Below, piece by piece: positions 5,897 to 7,255 of a DNA stretch of 7,255 nt. Made by a program: the position numbers and the translations under genes. How positions within the stretch are numbered: position 1 is the stretch's first letter; every line of letters starts with the position of its first letter. Source of the stretch: Pseudomonadota bacterium (GTDB lineage: Bacteria > Myxococcota_A > Polyangia > Fen-1088); NCBI GenBank assembly GCA_017881285.1, contig JADGRD010000173.1:1-7255 (forward strand), given 5' to 3'. Below the pieces are notes generated by a model. That model was not told the origin of the DNA. It made no database searches and worked only from the letters and a program-made list of their open reading frames with translations.

Positions 5897-6226
5897 TTAT
5901 TTCTTCTTGTCGTGCAACTCGCAGCAGCGCCGCCCTTGACGATGAACGGGACCGCCCTCGATCTGGAGTGCCTTGCCGTGCACGAGAGCGTCCGCCACCT
6001 TGCGATGGGCCGACTCGACGATCCGGCTGAAGGTCGGTCGCGATACGCCCATCTGCTCGGCGGCCTGTTCCTGGTAGAGCCCACCGAGGTCGGCCAGCCG
6101 GATGGCCTCGAACTCGTCCAGGGTCATGACGACCACCTCAAGCTCGGGCATGGGAATGCCCGTCGGTTTGAAAACCGAAGCGGCCGGCTTCCCGGCGATG
6201 AGGCGGCAGCAGAACGGTCTGGGCAC
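5897..6226 (-). CDS. DUF134 (UPF0251) family helix-turn-helix regulator
   Basis: A 109-residue protein, normal for DUF134. It opens PRPFCCRLI (the family's PRPRRCR), followed by FKPTGIPMPELEVVVMTLDE and EAIRLADLGGLYQEQAAEQM, then GVSRPTFSRIVESAHRKVADAL: a sigma-region-4-like helix-turn-helix at about 48-72. The tail carries CCELHD, so Cys6, Cys7, Cys101 and Cys102 could bind a metal or cluster. DUF134 genes often neighbour NifX/NifB-type and Mrp-type ATPase genes, and it probably controls this operon. An upstream GTG at 6244 keeps the frame open, but GTG 6226 is preferred: it has GAAGG 7 bases upstream, gives the family N-terminus, and lies downstream of the predicted transcription start near 6238, whereas 6244 does not. 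Confidence 0.9.
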   Translation of the reverse strand: MPRPFCCRLIAGKPAASVFKPTGIPMPELEVVVMTLDEFEAIRLADLGGLYQEQAAEQMGVSRPTFSRIVESAHRKVADALVHGKALQIEGGPVHRQGRRCCELHDKKK

Positions 6227-6241
6227 GCGAATACCTTCGGA

Positions 6242-6260
6242 CACATTATGGACATATGTG
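6242..6260. promoter_or_regulatory. Dyad overlapping the DUF134 promoter, possible operator
   Basis: CACAT (6242-6246) and ATGTG (6256-6260) form an inverted repeat with a 9-base spacer. An overlapping perfect palindrome, ACATATGT, lies at 6252-6259. Both cover the -10 element and the -10/-35 spacer of the predicted promoter, the usual place for a repressor or autoregulator to bind. That DUF134 binds here is inference from position. Confidence 0.4.
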
Positions 6261-6272
6261 CACTCAAGTCAA
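6245..6272 (-). promoter_or_regulatory. Sigma70-type promoter of the DUF134-NifX-ferredoxin-PLP operon
   Basis: On the minus strand TTGACT (6272-6267) and CATAAT (6250-6245) each match five of six consensus bases and are separated by 16 bases. Transcription would start near 6238, about 12 bases before the GTG at 6226, leaving room for the GAAGG ribosome site. It is the best promoter match I noticed in the window. Confidence 0.6.
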
Positions 6273-6303
6273 GCGGACCTCCCCCGAAGCCTATCGCCCG
6301 GGG

Positions 6304-6335
6304 TAGCACCGTTCGCCGTCTCGAACCGGGTGCTA
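6304..6335. repeat. Strong hairpin between the response-regulator remnant and the DUF134 promoter
   Basis: TAGCACC (6304-6310) pairs with GGTGCTA (6329-6335), and GTTCG (6311-6315) with CGAAC (6322-6326). The result is a 12-bp stem with a 2-base bulge and a 6-base loop. One arm contains the TAG stop of the response-regulator remnant. On neither strand is the stem followed by a T-run, so it is not a classical intrinsic terminator. It could still stop or stabilise an upstream transcript, act as an operator, or mark an old recombination point. Confidence 0.5.
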
Positions 6336-6500
6336 GTCATCACGGTTTCTGTTCCACGATGTACCTGCCGCGGCCAAGAGAGCGCGGAAATCCGAATCGT
6401 CCTCCGCCACCAGCAGGCGTCCATGCACCTGGGCAAGGGCCGATTCCTCGGATTCTACAGGCCACTTAGTCTTCGGCAAATACGATGCTGACTGCCTCAT
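6333..6500 (-). pseudogene. Truncated response regulator, N-terminal part of the receiver domain only
   Basis: ATG 6500 is preceded by a perfect AGGAGG (6514-6509) at 8 bases. The 55-residue frame has a 26-residue lead, then GRLLVAEDDSDFRALLAAA (27-45), which matches the first beta strand and acidic pair of response-regulator receiver domains (RILVVDDD..FR.LL). After residue 46 the reading turns to unrelated GTSWNRNRDD and stops. The phosphoacceptor Asp, the conserved Lys and any output domain are missing; neither alternative frame downstream shows a receiver continuation. The excellent ribosome site but incomplete domain suggest a gene whose 3' part was deleted, with the DUF134 operon now beyond the break. 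A short peptide could still be made. Confidence 0.6.
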
Positions 6501-6573
6501 CGAATATTCCTCCTGTTTCCACGGCCAATGCCTCCCGGTGTGCCGCATGTCACGCCTACCCGCTGTGGCGCTG

Positions 6574-7251
6574 TCATGGCCCCGCGGTTTCCTGAGTTCG
6601 GCTCCATTGTGAATTCCTGTCGCGTTTGCCCGTGCCGGTCGTTGCGCTCTTGGTTTGTGACTCGAAAGCTTCAAGGCGCCCTTTCCCTCGGGCGCGAGCC
6701 CGTGGGGTCTCGAAGAAAAGGATGTCGGCTAGCTTCGGCTGCCGGCCTGCTGATTGGTTTTGAACCTTGGCCGCGCCTCGCATCGTCGGCTGGAGGCCAC
6801 CTGCGCGAGATGCCTTGCCTCCCATGGGTCCACGGCTTTCACTACGCTGCGACCGAGCCCCAGAGGCCGCCCGTTTCGTAGGTGGCGGTGGTGGAATCGC
6901 ACCTCGCGTGGTCGGCACGCCGCCTCTCGTTACCGAGGCATGGACAAGATAGGGTCCGGGCAGGCCGCTCACGGCGTCGCCTAGGACGCGGAGATAATCC
7001 CCTGGTCGGAATCGTATGGTTTCAGAGGCGCGATCCTGCGCCGGAAACCGCGCAACCGCGCCATTTTCCAGCACGATGCCATCGACGTCACCTTCGGGCG
7101 ACTCGAGGTAGCGCCCGAACTTACCGTCGACGTTCGGGCGCGAAGGAACTTGCGATTTGATTTCTCTGGGCTGAGCCGTACTTGCCGAACCATAAGCAAC
7201 CCCGGCCGGAATGGAAACGAAAAGAAATATCCAGCGGCCGAAGGCTGTCAT
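6574..7251 (-). CDS. Secreted OB-fold-like protein with a basic low-complexity tail
   Basis: A 225-residue product. Residues 1-25 look like a Sec signal peptide (MTAFGRWIFLFVSIPAGVAY, then GSAS). Residues 41-110 contain GRYLESPEGDVDGIVLENGAVARFPAQ, split as GRYLESPEGDVDG then IVLENGAVARFP, and RPGDYLRVLG. This resembles a group of exported hypothetical proteins with small OB-fold-like repeats of the pattern G.V...L..P.G.VDG..L.DG..VRFP. I know of relatives with two such repeats; here only one is clear. From residue 111 on the sequence is Pro-, Ser-, Arg- and Gly-rich (PPPPP at 120-124) and strongly basic, so the true C-terminus may differ or a frameshift may hide a second repeat. Only 4 bases lie upstream of ATG 7251, so ribosome site and promoter are not visible. 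Function unknown; a periplasmic ligand- or nucleic-acid-binding role is possible. Confidence 0.55.
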   Translation of the reverse strand: MTAFGRWIFLFVSIPAGVAYGSASTAQPREIKSQVPSRPNVDGKFGRYLESPEGDVDGIVLENGAVARFPAQDRASETIRFRPGDYLRVLGDAVSGLPGPYLVHASVTRGGVPTTRGAIPPPPPTKRAASGARSQRSESRGPMGGKASRAGGLQPTMRGAAKVQNQSAGRQPKLADILFFETPRARARGKGRLEAFESQTKSATTGTGKRDRNSQWSRTQETAGP

Positions 7252-7255
7252 GGGT

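Noticed and set aside
4981..6030. Plus-strand open frame of 349 codons
   Set aside because: It spans parts of four well-supported minus-strand genes, its sequence is low-complexity Arg/Ser-rich, and no family is recognisable.

Overview
The window is GC-rich DNA from a Gram-negative bacterium: it encodes an outer-membrane beta-barrel with a C-terminal Phe, a periplasmic binding protein and several Sec signal peptides. The gene style resembles Myxococcota or related former Deltaproteobacteria, but this is an impression with no marker gene behind it. No rRNA, tRNA, CRISPR array, transposase or phage gene is visible.

Layout. Positions 1-185 hold the C-terminal end of a Cys/Met-metabolism PLP enzyme that has lost an internal block. 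From about 230 to 3988 a plus-strand metal-uptake operon follows: a small membrane-anchored His/Cys protein, a zinc-regulated-type outer-membrane barrel, a TroA/ZnuA-like metal-binding protein, and an ABC-3 family permease that overlaps the binding-protein gene by 4 bases. The ATPase this transporter needs is absent. From 6272 back to about 4008 a minus-strand operon runs from a good promoter: a DUF134 helix-turn-helix regulator, a NifX/NifB-type FeMo-cofactor-domain protein, an 86-residue protein with 15 cysteines and two classical 4Fe-4S motifs, a PLP enzyme of the ACC deaminase/D-cysteine desulfhydrase family, and a broken gene for a tiny secreted Cys peptide. The ferredoxin gene starts at a TTG that overlaps the preceding stop by 4 bases. 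The two operons converge near 4000. Further right on the minus strand are a strong hairpin (6304-6335), the first 46 or so residues of a response regulator that is cut off (6333-6500), and a secreted OB-fold-like protein with a basic, low-complexity tail (6574-7251).

How the genes may work together. The plus operon should bring zinc or a similar divalent metal across the outer membrane, capture it in the periplasm and pass it through the inner membrane, with the ATPase supplied from elsewhere. The minus operon combines a metal-sulfur-cofactor binding protein, an electron-transfer or cluster-carrying protein and an enzyme of a family that can release sulfide from D-cysteine. A small metal-sulfur cluster assembly or handling unit is a reasonable but unproven reading. 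The three broken genes at the joints between modules suggest a locus shaped by deletion and rearrangement.
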